A stretch of DNA of 64,000 bases from Cyclobacteriaceae bacterium (GTDB taxonomy: Bacteria; Bacteroidota; Bacteroidia; Cytophagales; Cyclobacteriaceae): assembly GCA_020832305.1 (NCBI GenBank), contig JAFIEV010000025.1, forward strand, positions 23,583 to 87,582, written 5' to 3'. Position numbers and translations under genes: made by a program. Positions 46,271-55,164 of the stretch are shown here, one piece after another; within the stretch, counting starts at the first letter, position 1; the number at the start of each line of letters is the position of its first letter. The notes below the pieces were generated by a model that saw only the letters and a list, made by a program, of their open reading frames with translations, was not told the DNA's origin and ran no database searches.

Positions 46271-46945
46271 TCAATTAGCACGCCAAAGATACGGAAACAA
46301 GAGGATTGAAGTGCTCAATGAAATCATAATTATTGCCAATAAGTTAAAAATCTGACCATTGGTCTGTTCGGGGACTGCTGAAAGAACAGTGGCTTGTGAA
46401 ACTTTTATGAGCAATAATAAAAGTGGTAAAATCACTGGAAAGCCCAGAATTGCCATTAAGGTTCCAGCATTTCCAGCGTGAGAAGCAATGGCAGAGATCA
46501 TGGTAAAAGCTGCTGAAAAGCCCAGGGCGCCCAAAAATGCCGTCAGAGCAAACAGGGGTACATTTTGAATAGGATTACCTAAAACCAGCATAAATACCGG
46601 AATGCCGGCAAAAACAAGTAACAGCATAAGCAGGGTGTTGTAAATCACCCTGGAAAGTATTATTGAGACCGGACTCGCAATTATATAATGGTACAACCTG
46701 AGTCCGCGGCTTTCCTGAATAAAGCTTCTGGCGATGGCGTTTACCGCGGTAAATAACATAACAATCCAGAATATGGCGATCCAGGTATCGGGCGCTTGTG
46801 ATAAATCAGCGCCACCTGCTGTACCCAAAGCCATATACACCAAAAAAACAGAACTTGTAAGATATAGTAAAATTCCACTTATGGCATAACGCTGCCTCCA
46901 TTCCAGCAAAATTTCCTTTCGCACCAGAAAAAATACCTCCTTCAT
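46271..46945 (-). CDS. ccmB: Haem exporter protein CcmB
   Basis: The 224-residue inner-membrane protein has six membrane segments and the CcmB features KEILLEWRQRYAISGILLY at the start, WIAIFWIVMLFTAVNAIARSF, and LLRLYHY-type and GFPVILPLLLL segments. With the ATPase CcmA it forms the transporter that frees haem-loaded CcmE. No ccmA is in the window. I start at the ATG at 46945 because an ATG at 47008 adds residues not seen in the family. Confidence 0.88.
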   Translation of the reverse strand: MKEVFFLVRKEILLEWRQRYAISGILLYLTSSVFLVYMALGTAGGADLSQAPDTWIAIFWIVMLFTAVNAIARSFIQESRGLRLYHYIIASPVSIILSRVIYNTLLMLLLVFAGIPVFMLVLGNPIQNVPLFALTAFLGALGFSAAFTMISAIASHAGNAGTLMAILGFPVILPLLLLLIKVSQATVLSAVPEQTNGQIFNLLAIIMISLSTSILLFPYLWRAN

Positions 46946-47034
46946 GCCATTTTTTTTCGCAAATATAAATAAGCTGTAGTCCCTTAAAAGGATTTTGTAT
47001 CTTCGCATGTAATAAAATATGACATTAAGTATGT

Positions 47035-47063
47035 TTTGACAGTCAGCATTTTGATTAATTTTG
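47035..47063 (+). promoter_or_regulatory. Promoter (-33 TTTG, -7 TAATTTTG) of the polysaccharide operon
   Basis: TTTG (47035-47038) and TAATTTTG (47056-47063) match the Bacteroidota -33 and -7 boxes exactly, 17 bases apart. Transcription would begin near 47070, about 30 bases before the first gene of the locus. Confidence 0.6.
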
Positions 47064-47100
47064 CACTTTCGTTTTAACTAATAACATAAACAACATTCCT

Positions 47101-48126
47101 TTGGCCAGTGTATTGGTAACCGGTGCAGCCGGATTTATAGGCTTTCACCTGAGTTTAAAACTCATGGAAAGCGGTTATGAGGTTTCTGGGCTTGATAATC
47201 TCAACGATTATTATGACGTAAACCTTAAAACAAACCGATTGGATAATTTGAAAAAAAATCCATTGTTTACATTTTTCAAAGCATCCCTTGAAGATAAGGG
47301 GCACATTCAAAAGGTTTTTGAAAGTAAAGCTTTTGATTATGTAGTCCATCTGGCGGCACAGGCTGGTGTACGGTATTCATTGGTGAATCCCCATGCCTAT
47401 ACCGAAAGCAATATAACCGGTTTTTTAAATATACTGGAAGGCTGCCGGCACTTTAAGGTTAAGCATTTGGTTTATGCTTCTTCAAGCTCAGTGTATGGAG
47501 GTAATGAAAGAATGCCATTTTCAGAGTCGCAAAATGTAGACCACCCATTATCGCTTTATGCAGCTACTAAAAAAGCCAATGAGCTGATGGCACATACCTA
47601 TGCACATTTGTATAATATCCCTGTAACAGGCTTGCGTTTTTTTACCGTTTACGGTCCATGGGGAAGGCCAGACATGGCTTTGTTCCTTTTTACCAGGGCG
47701 ATACTGGCAGGGGAGCCGATAGATGTTTTTAATCATGGTAAAATGAAAAGAGATTTTACCTATGTAGACGATATAGTCGAAGGAGTTTTCAGGATAATGA
47801 CACAAATACCCCAGGGTTGGCAGGCAGCCGTTGATCAACCACGTTTTGTACCTGATGACCATCCGGCATTAAGTAATGCGCCTTACAGGGTATTTAATAT
47901 AGGCAACAACAACCCGGTTGAATTAATGGATTTTATAGAAGCCATAGAAAAGAAAACAGGCAGGAAAGCCATTAAAAACTTTATGCCCTTGCAAGATGGA
48001 GATGTTCCTGCAACCTATGCTGATGTTTCGTCACTAAGTGATGCAGTAGGCTTTAAACCCTCAACCTCCATTGATTATGGTGTAGGGCAATTTATCGATT
48101 GGTACCGGAGTTATTACAATGTTTAG
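47101..48126 (+). CDS. NAD-dependent epimerase, UDP-glucuronate 4-epimerase type
   Basis: The 341-residue short-chain dehydrogenase fold protein has the NAD motif [20 protein letters not shown], the catalytic Y-x-x-x-K in YAATKKANE, and [17 protein letters not shown]. This last stretch and the whole length match UDP-glucuronate 4-epimerase (CapI-like), which supplies galacturonate for polymers. A related C4-epimerase activity is possible. No ATG is available; the TTG at 47101 is the likely start. It is the first gene of the capsule operon and follows a good promoter. Confidence 0.85.
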   Translation: MASVLVTGAAGFIGFHLSLKLMESGYEVSGLDNLNDYYDVNLKTNRLDNLKKNPLFTFFKASLEDKGHIQKVFESKAFDYVVHLAAQAGVRYSLVNPHAYTESNITGFLNILEGCRHFKVKHLVYASSSSVYGGNERMPFSESQNVDHPLSLYAATKKANELMAHTYAHLYNIPVTGLRFFTVYGPWGRPDMALFLFTRAILAGEPIDVFNHGKMKRDFTYVDDIVEGVFRIMTQIPQGWQAAVDQPRFVPDDHPALSNAPYRVFNIGNNNPVELMDFIEAIEKKTGRKAIKNFMPLQDGDVPATYADVSSLSDAVGFKPSTSIDYGVGQFIDWYRSYYNV

Positions 48127-48144
48127 CATGACTGTTGAGAACTT

Positions 48145-50835
48145 ATGACACGTTTGTCAACCAAATATTTTTCATTTTTTTTCATTACATTTTTTTTACT
48201 TGGTGAAGTAGCAGCCCAGCAAAGGCCCGGCAATTTGCCTCAAAATATGGATCCATCAGCCTTGCAAGGCCAGGTTGGCTCTGTAAGAGTAGATGACCTC
48301 CCCGATGCGCAAATTCGCCTTTTGATGGAACGGATGCGCGAAAGTGGAGTGAGTGAGCAGCAATTTTTTGCCGGATTACAGGCGAGAGGAATGCAGGCCT
48401 CAGAAATTCAAAAGCTGAGGGAAAGGATGAATAAACTGAGAGCAACGCCATCGGGTCGAACTACTTCTCCAACTAGTCAGGTTCGCACCCGGGAGAAATC
48501 GGTTGTGGATGAAGATGATTTATTTGATTTCCTGCAGGAAGATTATGAAGATTTTCAAAAAAAGCAGGTTACCGAAAGGCAAAAACGGATTTTTGGCTAT
48601 AATCTTTTTAACTCAGAAATGTTGAATTTTGAGCCAAGTATGAATGTGGCCACTCCAAAAGATTATACCATCGGCCCGGGAGACGAAGTTATTATTGATG
48701 TATGGGGCGCCTCTGAACAAACCTATATGGAGGTTGTATCACCGGATGGATATATCAGGATTCCAAACCTGGGCCCGATTTACCTCAGCGGACTGCAGAT
48801 GGATCGCGCTGAAGACCGTATTAAATCTCAATTGACCCGCATTTATTCAGGGCTATCGGGATCAAACCCCAATACTTTTGCCCAGGTGAGTCTGGGACAA
48901 GTGCGTACTATAAAGGTAAGCGTAGTGGGTGAGGTGAATAGACCCGGCACCTACGATGTCAGTTCCCTTGCTTCAGTTTTTAACGCATTGTATTTATCCG
49001 GAGGCCCGACAGAAAATGGTTCTTTCAGGGAGATTGATCTTATTCGTGGTAACCGCGTCCACATTACCCTTGACCTTTACGATTTTCTGGTTAAGGGTGT
49101 TCAGGAAAATAATATTCGCTTGCATGATCAGGATATTATAAGGGTAAAGCCTTATATCCGGAGGATTGAAATAGAGGGTGAGGTTAAGCGAGAGGGTATC
49201 TTTGAAGCCCGGGAAGACGATACCTATGACAATTTGATAGAATATGCCGGAGGTTTAACTGAAAATGCATATCAAAGCCGCCTAAAAGTGCGACGAAATG
49301 CAGGAGGTCAGCGAAAATTTATTGATTTGGCATCTGATGAATGGACACAACAGAAAGTACAAAATGGTGATGTAATTGTTGTAGAAGGCATTACCAACCG
49401 CTTTGAAAACCGGGTTCAGATCCGTGGAGCTGTCTACCGCGAAGGTACTTATGAACTGAATGACGGGCTAACTTTACTCGGCCTTGTTAATAAAGCCGAT
49501 GGTTTACGTGGAGATGCATTTATGGAAAGAGGTACCTTGTTCAGGACCAATCCAGACCTTTCTACAATGGCCATCTCTTTTGGAATGCGTGAAATTATGA
49601 AAGGTGAAGCAGCCGATATAGTTTTACAAAGAGAAGACCTTGTGAGTATTCCTTCTATTTACGATGTACAGGAAGAGTTTTTTGTATCCATTTTTGGTGA
49701 AGTGCGCCGACCCAGAACCTATGCGTACCATAAGGAAATGCGCATTGAGGATTTAATTATCAAAGCAGGGGGATTGCTGGAATCGGCCAGTGGAGCAAGG
49801 GTGGAGGTAGCTCGAAGGGTAAAAAAGGAAGGAGAACAACCCGTTGCCGAAATGGCTGAAATATTTACGTTTAGCATTGATAAAAACCTTGCTTTAAAAA
49901 GTGCCGTCGATTTTACATTAAGGCCTTTTGACCAGGTTTTTATTCGCCGTGCACCAGGCTATCAGGAGCAGGAGCTGGTAAAGGTGGAAGGAGAGGCGGT
50001 TTTTCCCGGAAAATATTCTTTGGCTAAGAAAAATGAACGTATTTCTGAATTGTTAAGGAGGGCCGGAGGCATTACGCCGGAAGGCTATCCCAAAGGGGCT
50101 ACACTTATACGCCGAACGGAGTATAACCCGGTACCGGCGCCCAGGTTGCAGCAATTGGAAAGTCTTATGAAGATAAGGGAAGATCTCGAGGAGCAGCTGA
50201 GTGACCGGAATTTGCTGGACGCTACGGAATCGGAAATGTTGATGTTTGGAAGGTTGGAAGAGGTAAATCGTAAGATTCAGAAAATCAGGGAAGAGGAAGA
50301 AATTGAAAATCAGCGGGAGGGCATTCGTTTTCGCAGACAGCAGATGGAAGCTTTGGCTCGTAAAGACACATTGATTGATGAGGAAGAAGTCAGGGTTCAG
50401 GAATTCGAAAATATTGGCATCAACCTGGATAGAATTATGCAATCTCCAGGATCGAAATACGATTTAATCCTTGAGGATGGAGATGTAATTTATATACCCC
50501 GCAGGCTGGAGACGGTGAGAATGCGGGGAGAGTTTTTATATCCGGTTACGGTGCGCTATGATGAAAATTATACCTTTTCGCAGTATATGTCGAGGGCCGG
50601 TGGTATAACCGATCGTGGCCGTAAGGGCCGGGCTTATGTTGTCTATGCCAACGGATCGGTAGACCGCACCCGCAAGTTTCTGTTTTTGAATGTATATCCC
50701 AGGATAGAACCCGGGGCAGAGATCATTATGCCCGCTAAACCCGAGCGTCAAAGACTTAGTGCTCAGGCATGGATAGGATTGAGTACAAGTGTAGCGACTT
50801 TGGCTTTGATTATAAATAATTTGGCAAGTAGATAA
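48145..50835 (+). CDS. Polysaccharide export protein with multiple SLBB domains (Wza-like)
   Basis: The 896-residue protein has a signal peptide ending VAAQ (about 1-25). After a Pro/Gln-rich part, the Poly_export domain starts at YTIGPGDEVIIDVWG (about 172-186) and several SLBB units follow (for example VVGEVNRPGTYDVSS, IEGEVKREGIFEA, and VRMRGEFLYPVTV). A charged coiled coil occurs at about 670-760. The C-terminus has a membrane-like helix. It should form the outer-membrane or periplasm-spanning export channel. It is much longer than Wza, typical of Bacteroidota. The Wzz-like gene follows by 3 bases. Confidence 0.9.
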   Translation: MTRLSTKYFSFFFITFFLLGEVAAQQRPGNLPQNMDPSALQGQVGSVRVDDLPDAQIRLLMERMRESGVSEQQFFAGLQARGMQASEIQKLRERMNKLRATPSGRTTSPTSQVRTREKSVVDEDDLFDFLQEDYEDFQKKQVTERQKRIFGYNLFNSEMLNFEPSMNVATPKDYTIGPGDEVIIDVWGASEQTYMEVVSPDGYIRIPNLGPIYLSGLQMDRAEDRIKSQLTRIYSGLSGSNPNTFAQVSLGQVRTIKVSVVGEVNRPGTYDVSSLASVFNALYLSGGPTENGSFREIDLIRGNRVHITLDLYDFLVKGVQENNIRLHDQDIIRVKPYIRRIEIEGEVKREGIFEAREDDTYDNLIEYAGGLTENAYQSRLKVRRNAGGQRKFIDLASDEWTQQKVQNGDVIVVEGITNRFENRVQIRGAVYREGTYELNDGLTLLGLVNKADGLRGDAFMERGTLFRTNPDLSTMAISFGMREIMKGEAADIVLQREDLVSIPSIYDVQEEFFVSIFGEVRRPRTYAYHKEMRIEDLIIKAGGLLESASGARVEVARRVKKEGEQPVAEMAEIFTFSIDKNLALKSAVDFTLRPFDQVFIRRAPGYQEQELVKVEGEAVFPGKYSLAKKNERISELLRRAGGITPEGYPKGATLIRRTEYNPVPAPRLQQLESLMKIREDLEEQLSDRNLLDATESEMLMFGRLEEVNRKIQKIREEEEIENQREGIRFRRQQMEALARKDTLIDEEEVRVQEFENIGINLDRIMQSPGSKYDLILEDGDVIYIPRRLETVRMRGEFLYPVTVRYDENYTFSQYMSRAGGITDRGRKGRAYVVYANGSVDRTRKFLFLNVYPRIEPGAEIIMPAKPERQRLSAQAWIGLSTSVATLALIINNLASR

Positions 50836-50838
50836 ACG

Positions 50839-51921
50839 ATGAGCAATTTGACGCCAGGGCACAACTCTAATAACAGCAATACTGAAATAGATCAAATTAA
50901 TATTTCAGAGTTATTAATGGTCTTATGGAAAAGTAGGAAACCAACCATAAAAGCCACATCTGTTTTTTTTATTTTAGGAATAGTCATAGCCTTTACAAGT
51001 CAAATAGAGTACCAGTCAAACTGTAAATTACTACCTGAGGTAAGAGATGTTAATAGAAATAATCTGACTGGTTTGAGTAATTTAGCTGGCCTTGCTGGAA
51101 TTAATCTGGATTTGATTGATAATCAGGGTTCTTTGAAGCCAGAATTATACCCACAAATAGTTCAAAGTCTGCCTTTTAGACAAGAATTAATCTATGAGGA
51201 GTTGAATTTTTCTAGAATTAAAAGAAAAATTAGTTTTTATGCATTTTTTAGTGAGAAAATAGGGCAATCATTTTTTTACAAAACCAAAAAGACCATCTTT
51301 TCAATATTTAGCAAAGACTCAAAGGATGAATTTGCGCATGGTGAAGGCCAAAATATTATACTGATTAGCAAGGAGATGCGGGATTTATTGGATGAATTGG
51401 GTGAAAGAATTGCTATATCTGTAGATAAAAAGGATGGGATGATATCTGTTTCTGCAACAATGCCAGACCCTTTGGCATCTGCTGAATTAACTGACAAATG
51501 TGTAAGATTACTTCAAAGACACATAACAGATTATAAGCTTTCCCAATTGCGTATGAATAAAGCATTTATAAAGGAACGTTTCAATGAAGCGGAAGATCGC
51601 CTCCAGGCCTCAAGGAAAAAACTTGCCATATATGATGACAAAAATATTAATGTAATTTCGTCATTGGTGCGTTCAGAAAAGCAACATTTGGAAAATGAGT
51701 ACAACTTTGCTTTTGAGTTATACAAAAGTCTTGGGGCTCAATTGGAACAGTCAGAGATTAAGGTTAAGGAAGAAACGCCTGTATTTACAATAATAGAACC
51801 TGTTGTTGTGCCACTTGAAAAGTCAAAACCTAAGAGGTTATATATAATTTTAGCTTCAATAATTATAGGTTTATTATTGTCGTCATCCATCCAAATATTC
51901 AAATTCATTTTTTTGAAATAA
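50839..51921 (+). CDS. Chain-length determinant protein (Wzz-like), no kinase domain
   Basis: The 360-residue protein has two membrane segments (about 37-55 and 333-352) around a periplasmic, partly coiled-coil domain. The second is preceded by the Pro-rich VVPLEKSKPKR typical of Wzz proteins. No Walker motif or tyrosine-rich tail follows, so it is not a Wzc-like BY-kinase. It sets polymer length together with the Wza-like channel. The base composition becomes more AT-rich from here on. Confidence 0.87.
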   Translation: MSNLTPGHNSNNSNTEIDQINISELLMVLWKSRKPTIKATSVFFILGIVIAFTSQIEYQSNCKLLPEVRDVNRNNLTGLSNLAGLAGINLDLIDNQGSLKPELYPQIVQSLPFRQELIYEELNFSRIKRKISFYAFFSEKIGQSFFYKTKKTIFSIFSKDSKDEFAHGEGQNIILISKEMRDLLDELGERIAISVDKKDGMISVSATMPDPLASAELTDKCVRLLQRHITDYKLSQLRMNKAFIKERFNEAEDRLQASRKKLAIYDDKNINVISSLVRSEKQHLENEYNFAFELYKSLGAQLEQSEIKVKEETPVFTIIEPVVVPLEKSKPKRLYIILASIIIGLLLSSSIQIFKFIFLK

Positions 51922-51935
51922 AAATTTATAAAATC

Positions 51936-52946
51936 ATGTTGAATAATAAATCTATACTAATTACCGGAGGAACAGGGTCATTAGGTAAGGCATTAACCAA
52001 ATATATTTTAACAACCTATCCCAACGTAAGACGCCTTGTCATTTTTTCTCGTGATGAACAAAAGCAATTTCAAATGTCTCAGGAATATCCAGCTGATAGA
52101 TTTCCACAACTCAGATTTTTTATAGGTGATGTCAGGGATAAAGAGCGACTGAAAAGAGCTTTTCAAGGTATTGACTATATTATTCATGCTGCTGCAATGA
52201 AGCATGTACATATTGCTGAATATAACCCAGATGAGTGTATAAAGACAAATATTGGGGGGGCTGAAAATGTTATCGATGCTGCAATTCAAACAGGTGTTAA
52301 AAAAGTTGTAGCATTATCAACCGATAAAGCCTGTGCTCCGATTAATTTATATGGCGCGACAAAATTAACGTCAGACAAACTCTTTATTGCAGCGAATAAA
52401 ATTAAAGGAAGTAACCCTATAAGTTTTTCTGTAGTGCGGTATGGAAATGTAATGGGATCCAATGGCTCAGTAATTCCTTTTTTTATTAAAATGCGAAAAA
52501 CAGGTGTACTACCAATTACTAATCCAAAAATGACTCGGTTCAATATTTCATTATTGGATGGAGTAAAAATGGTGATGTTTGCTTTGGAAAAATCGTGGGG
52601 AGGTGAGCTTTATGTTCCAAAATTGCATTCCTATAAAATCATGGATATGGCTGAAGCAATAGGTCCGGAATGCTTAAAACCGATTATAGGAATAAGGCCT
52701 GGAGAAAAAATACATGAGGAGATGATAACCTCTTCTGATTCTTATAATACCTATGACTTAGGGACATACTATATCATACTTCCGCAAAATCCCAATTGGA
52801 AACTCGACGAATATCTGGAAGTTTTTAAAGCTGTCAAAGTTCAGGAAGGGTTCCATTATAACTCAGGGGAAAATGAATTATGGGAAACGCCAGAAACACT
52901 CAGAGAGTTAATAAAATCACATGTTGATTATTCATTTGATCTTTAA
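51936..52946 (+). CDS. UDP-GlcNAc 4,6-dehydratase (PseB/CapD-like)
   Basis: The 336-residue enzyme has the NAD motif GGTGSLGKAL (11-20), AAAMKHVHIAEYNPDECIKTN (typical of inverting 4,6-dehydratases, in pieces), and the Y-x-x-x-K in YGATKLTSD. It should turn UDP-GlcNAc into a 4-keto-6-deoxy sugar used for pseudaminic acid, FucNAc or QuiNAc-type sugars. The later enzymes of such pathways are not in the locus, so either the keto sugar is processed elsewhere or another product is formed. It is within the AT-rich centre of the capsule operon. Confidence 0.87.
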   Translation: MLNNKSILITGGTGSLGKALTKYILTTYPNVRRLVIFSRDEQKQFQMSQEYPADRFPQLRFFIGDVRDKERLKRAFQGIDYIIHAAAMKHVHIAEYNPDECIKTNIGGAENVIDAAIQTGVKKVVALSTDKACAPINLYGATKLTSDKLFIAANKIKGSNPISFSVVRYGNVMGSNGSVIPFFIKMRKTGVLPITNPKMTRFNISLLDGVKMVMFALEKSWGGELYVPKLHSYKIMDMAEAIGPECLKPIIGIRPGEKIHEEMITSSDSYNTYDLGTYYIILPQNPNWKLDEYLEVFKAVKVQEGFHYNSGENELWETPETLRELIKSHVDYSFDL

Positions 52947-53005
52947 CAACCTTTTTTTACCGAAGGGTGAAAGTATTTTTTCAATAATTAAATATTTATT
53001 CAAAT

Positions 53006-54268
53006 ATGTTAAAAGTTTTAATTAAATATTTGAATAGATACAATCTAAAAGAATTTTCTTTTTTGGGTTCTTCAACCATTTTGTTTCAATTATCGAAAGT
53101 TTTGGTAGAGCTTTATATTGCAAAGCTTGTAGGGCCTTTAATTTGGGGGAAATGGTATTTTTTTAATCTTATTATTGCGTACCGAAGCTTAGTCTCCCTA
53201 GGGGTTGATAATGCCTTGAACAGAGAAATTCCAAAATTAAAGGCCTCTGATAGTAGTAGATTGATATCAGATTATCAAAGTGTTGGATATTCTTTTATAG
53301 GCTTATCTTCTATTGTAAGTATGATTGTTTTTATTGGTATTATATTTTTTTACGATTTCAATGATTCTTTATACATAGCTATAGCTACAGCATTTTTATT
53401 TTGTGTCCTACAATATTACAGTTACAGTAATATACTTTTGAAATCTCAGTTTAGATTTGATATGGTAAGTTTAGGTCAAATAATATTTACGTTTATTTTT
53501 CCTATATTATCAATTTCCGGAGCGTATTTTTTTGATTTGTATGGATATATTTATGGATATATCATTTCATTGATCATTTCTATGATTGTATTGTATTTTT
53601 ATAATAAGAATATGTTAACCTTTCGGTTCCGGATTAGATTTGACGAAATCTTCAAATTAATTAAAATTGGTTTCCCTATAATGGCAGTTGGTATATCCTA
53701 TACATTTTTAAATACGGCTGATAGATGGATCATTGGATTGTTTATAGGTGCTGAGGCTTTGGGATATTATTCTTTATCTATTATTGTATTTGGTGCCCTT
53801 CTATTATTGCCGCAGGTTGTTTCCCAAATATATTATCCAAAAATGATTTATGAGTTTAATAAAAATAATGATATTACTCAAATGAAAAGGTTATTGCATG
53901 CGCAATATAAAAAAGTGCTTTACCTATCTATACCATTATTGATTTTAAGTAATATTAGTATGACATTTATTGTTGAACGGTATTTGCCTGAATTTTTACC
54001 TGGCCTGTTACCATTAAGGATTGTTTCATTAGCAGTTCTATCTTTACCTATATCATCGGGGTATGGAAATCTACTCAATATTATCGATAAGCAAAAAGTT
54101 TATTTATCTTTTATAGTGATTGCAGTTCTGTTAAACTTATTATTTAATTATTTAGTAGTAGTCTTTGGCTATGGTATTGCTGGTGTGGCGTTAACTACTG
54201 TCTTGGTCTTTTTTTTATTCAATATTAGTTTAAATTATTTAGGGCGTCATTATCTGAGGAAATTATGA
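53006..54268 (+). CDS. Polysaccharide flippase (Wzx-like)
   Basis: The 420-residue protein has 12 or so membrane segments, with an N-terminal ILFQLSKVLVELYIAKLVGP and the mid-protein RWIIGLFIGAEALGYYSL typical of Wzx/MOP flippases. It moves the lipid-linked repeat unit across the inner membrane. Its codon use is very AT-rich. It overlaps the next gene by four bases (ATGA), so translation is probably coupled. Confidence 0.87.
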   Translation: MLKVLIKYLNRYNLKEFSFLGSSTILFQLSKVLVELYIAKLVGPLIWGKWYFFNLIIAYRSLVSLGVDNALNREIPKLKASDSSRLISDYQSVGYSFIGLSSIVSMIVFIGIIFFYDFNDSLYIAIATAFLFCVLQYYSYSNILLKSQFRFDMVSLGQIIFTFIFPILSISGAYFFDLYGYIYGYIISLIISMIVLYFYNKNMLTFRFRIRFDEIFKLIKIGFPIMAVGISYTFLNTADRWIIGLFIGAEALGYYSLSIIVFGALLLLPQVVSQIYYPKMIYEFNKNNDITQMKRLLHAQYKKVLYLSIPLLILSNISMTFIVERYLPEFLPGLLPLRIVSLAVLSLPISSGYGNLLNIIDKQKVYLSFIVIAVLLNLLFNYLVVVFGYGIAGVALTTVLVFFLFNISLNYLGRHYLRKL

Positions 54269-55164
54269 AATACAATAAGTTGTTTATAGCATATACCCCA
54301 TTTCATAATTTTTTTATTGAAAAAATCATAGTCCAAAAAAAACTAGACAACTACCTGATTGCTAATTTTAAAGATAAAATTATTATCACTTCTAGCCATA
54401 CCAAACGATTAAGGTATATAGACGTATTTATATACATTCTAAGGATTAATAATTTTAAAGACGTAGTTATACCTCATAACCTTGGAATATTAACAAATTA
54501 TATATATTTTAATTATGCGGGGAATTTAAATTATTTCTATGAGGGTGTAATGTATATTAGAAAGTCTGAGTACATTATGCCGGTTTCGGAATTTAGACGG
54601 AGATTATTTCTATCTTTTCTATTTGGGTTTATTTATAAGAAAGCACCGATGTACGACCTTAAAGATAGAAGAACTAAGAAGTTGTTTTACCCCGAAGGAC
54701 TAAATTCAGATTTCAAAAATGTCTCAAGAATTAAATTTCAATTTTCAGAAACAGACTACGCTTCTCAGTATAATAATGAACAAACAAAGTCTGTAGTTTT
54801 AATTTTAGGTCAGTTAGTAGATATAGCTAATTATAATGAGTATGCAGATGATTTTATATGTTTAGTCAATTCGATAAGCGATTATCAGATATTATATAAA
54901 CCTCACCCACATGAGTTGAAAATGGGCTACTTTAAGAATTTACCTTCTATATCCAATGTTTCCATAATTGAATCATCTGAAATTGCAGAAAATATTGTTC
55001 TTCGTATTAAACCTGAAAAGGTAATTTCATGGGCATCTTCAGCTCTATTAAATTTAAAACTTGTTAATTCTTCATTAGAAGTTTATACATTGGTAAAGAA
55101 TAATGAGTTTGATGACATTCAATTAGAATTGATAAAATATGGAGTTAAGACTTTTAACATATAA
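54265..55164 (+). CDS. Glycosyltransferase resembling sialyl/polysialyltransferases
   Basis: The 299-residue protein contains features seen in bacterial sialyltransferase families (GT52, GT38 and similar): an acidic-Gly element in FYEGVMY (about 92-98), the HP motif in YKPHPHE (about 212-218), a Ser pair in SWASSALLNL (about 254-263), and the nucleotide-binding-like VVLILGQLVD. I infer transfer of sialic acid or another nonulosonate or sugar with a CMP-like donor, but distant similarity is not proof. It overlaps the Wzx stop by four bases and the Wzy start by 26 bases. Confidence 0.55.
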   Translation: MKYNKLFIAYTPFHNFFIEKIIVQKKLDNYLIANFKDKIIITSSHTKRLRYIDVFIYILRINNFKDVVIPHNLGILTNYIYFNYAGNLNYFYEGVMYIRKSEYIMPVSEFRRRLFLSFLFGFIYKKAPMYDLKDRRTKKLFYPEGLNSDFKNVSRIKFQFSETDYASQYNNEQTKSVVLILGQLVDIANYNEYADDFICLVNSISDYQILYKPHPHELKMGYFKNLPSISNVSIIESSEIAENIVLRIKPEKVISWASSALLNLKLVNSSLEVYTLVKNNEFDDIQLELIKYGVKTFNI

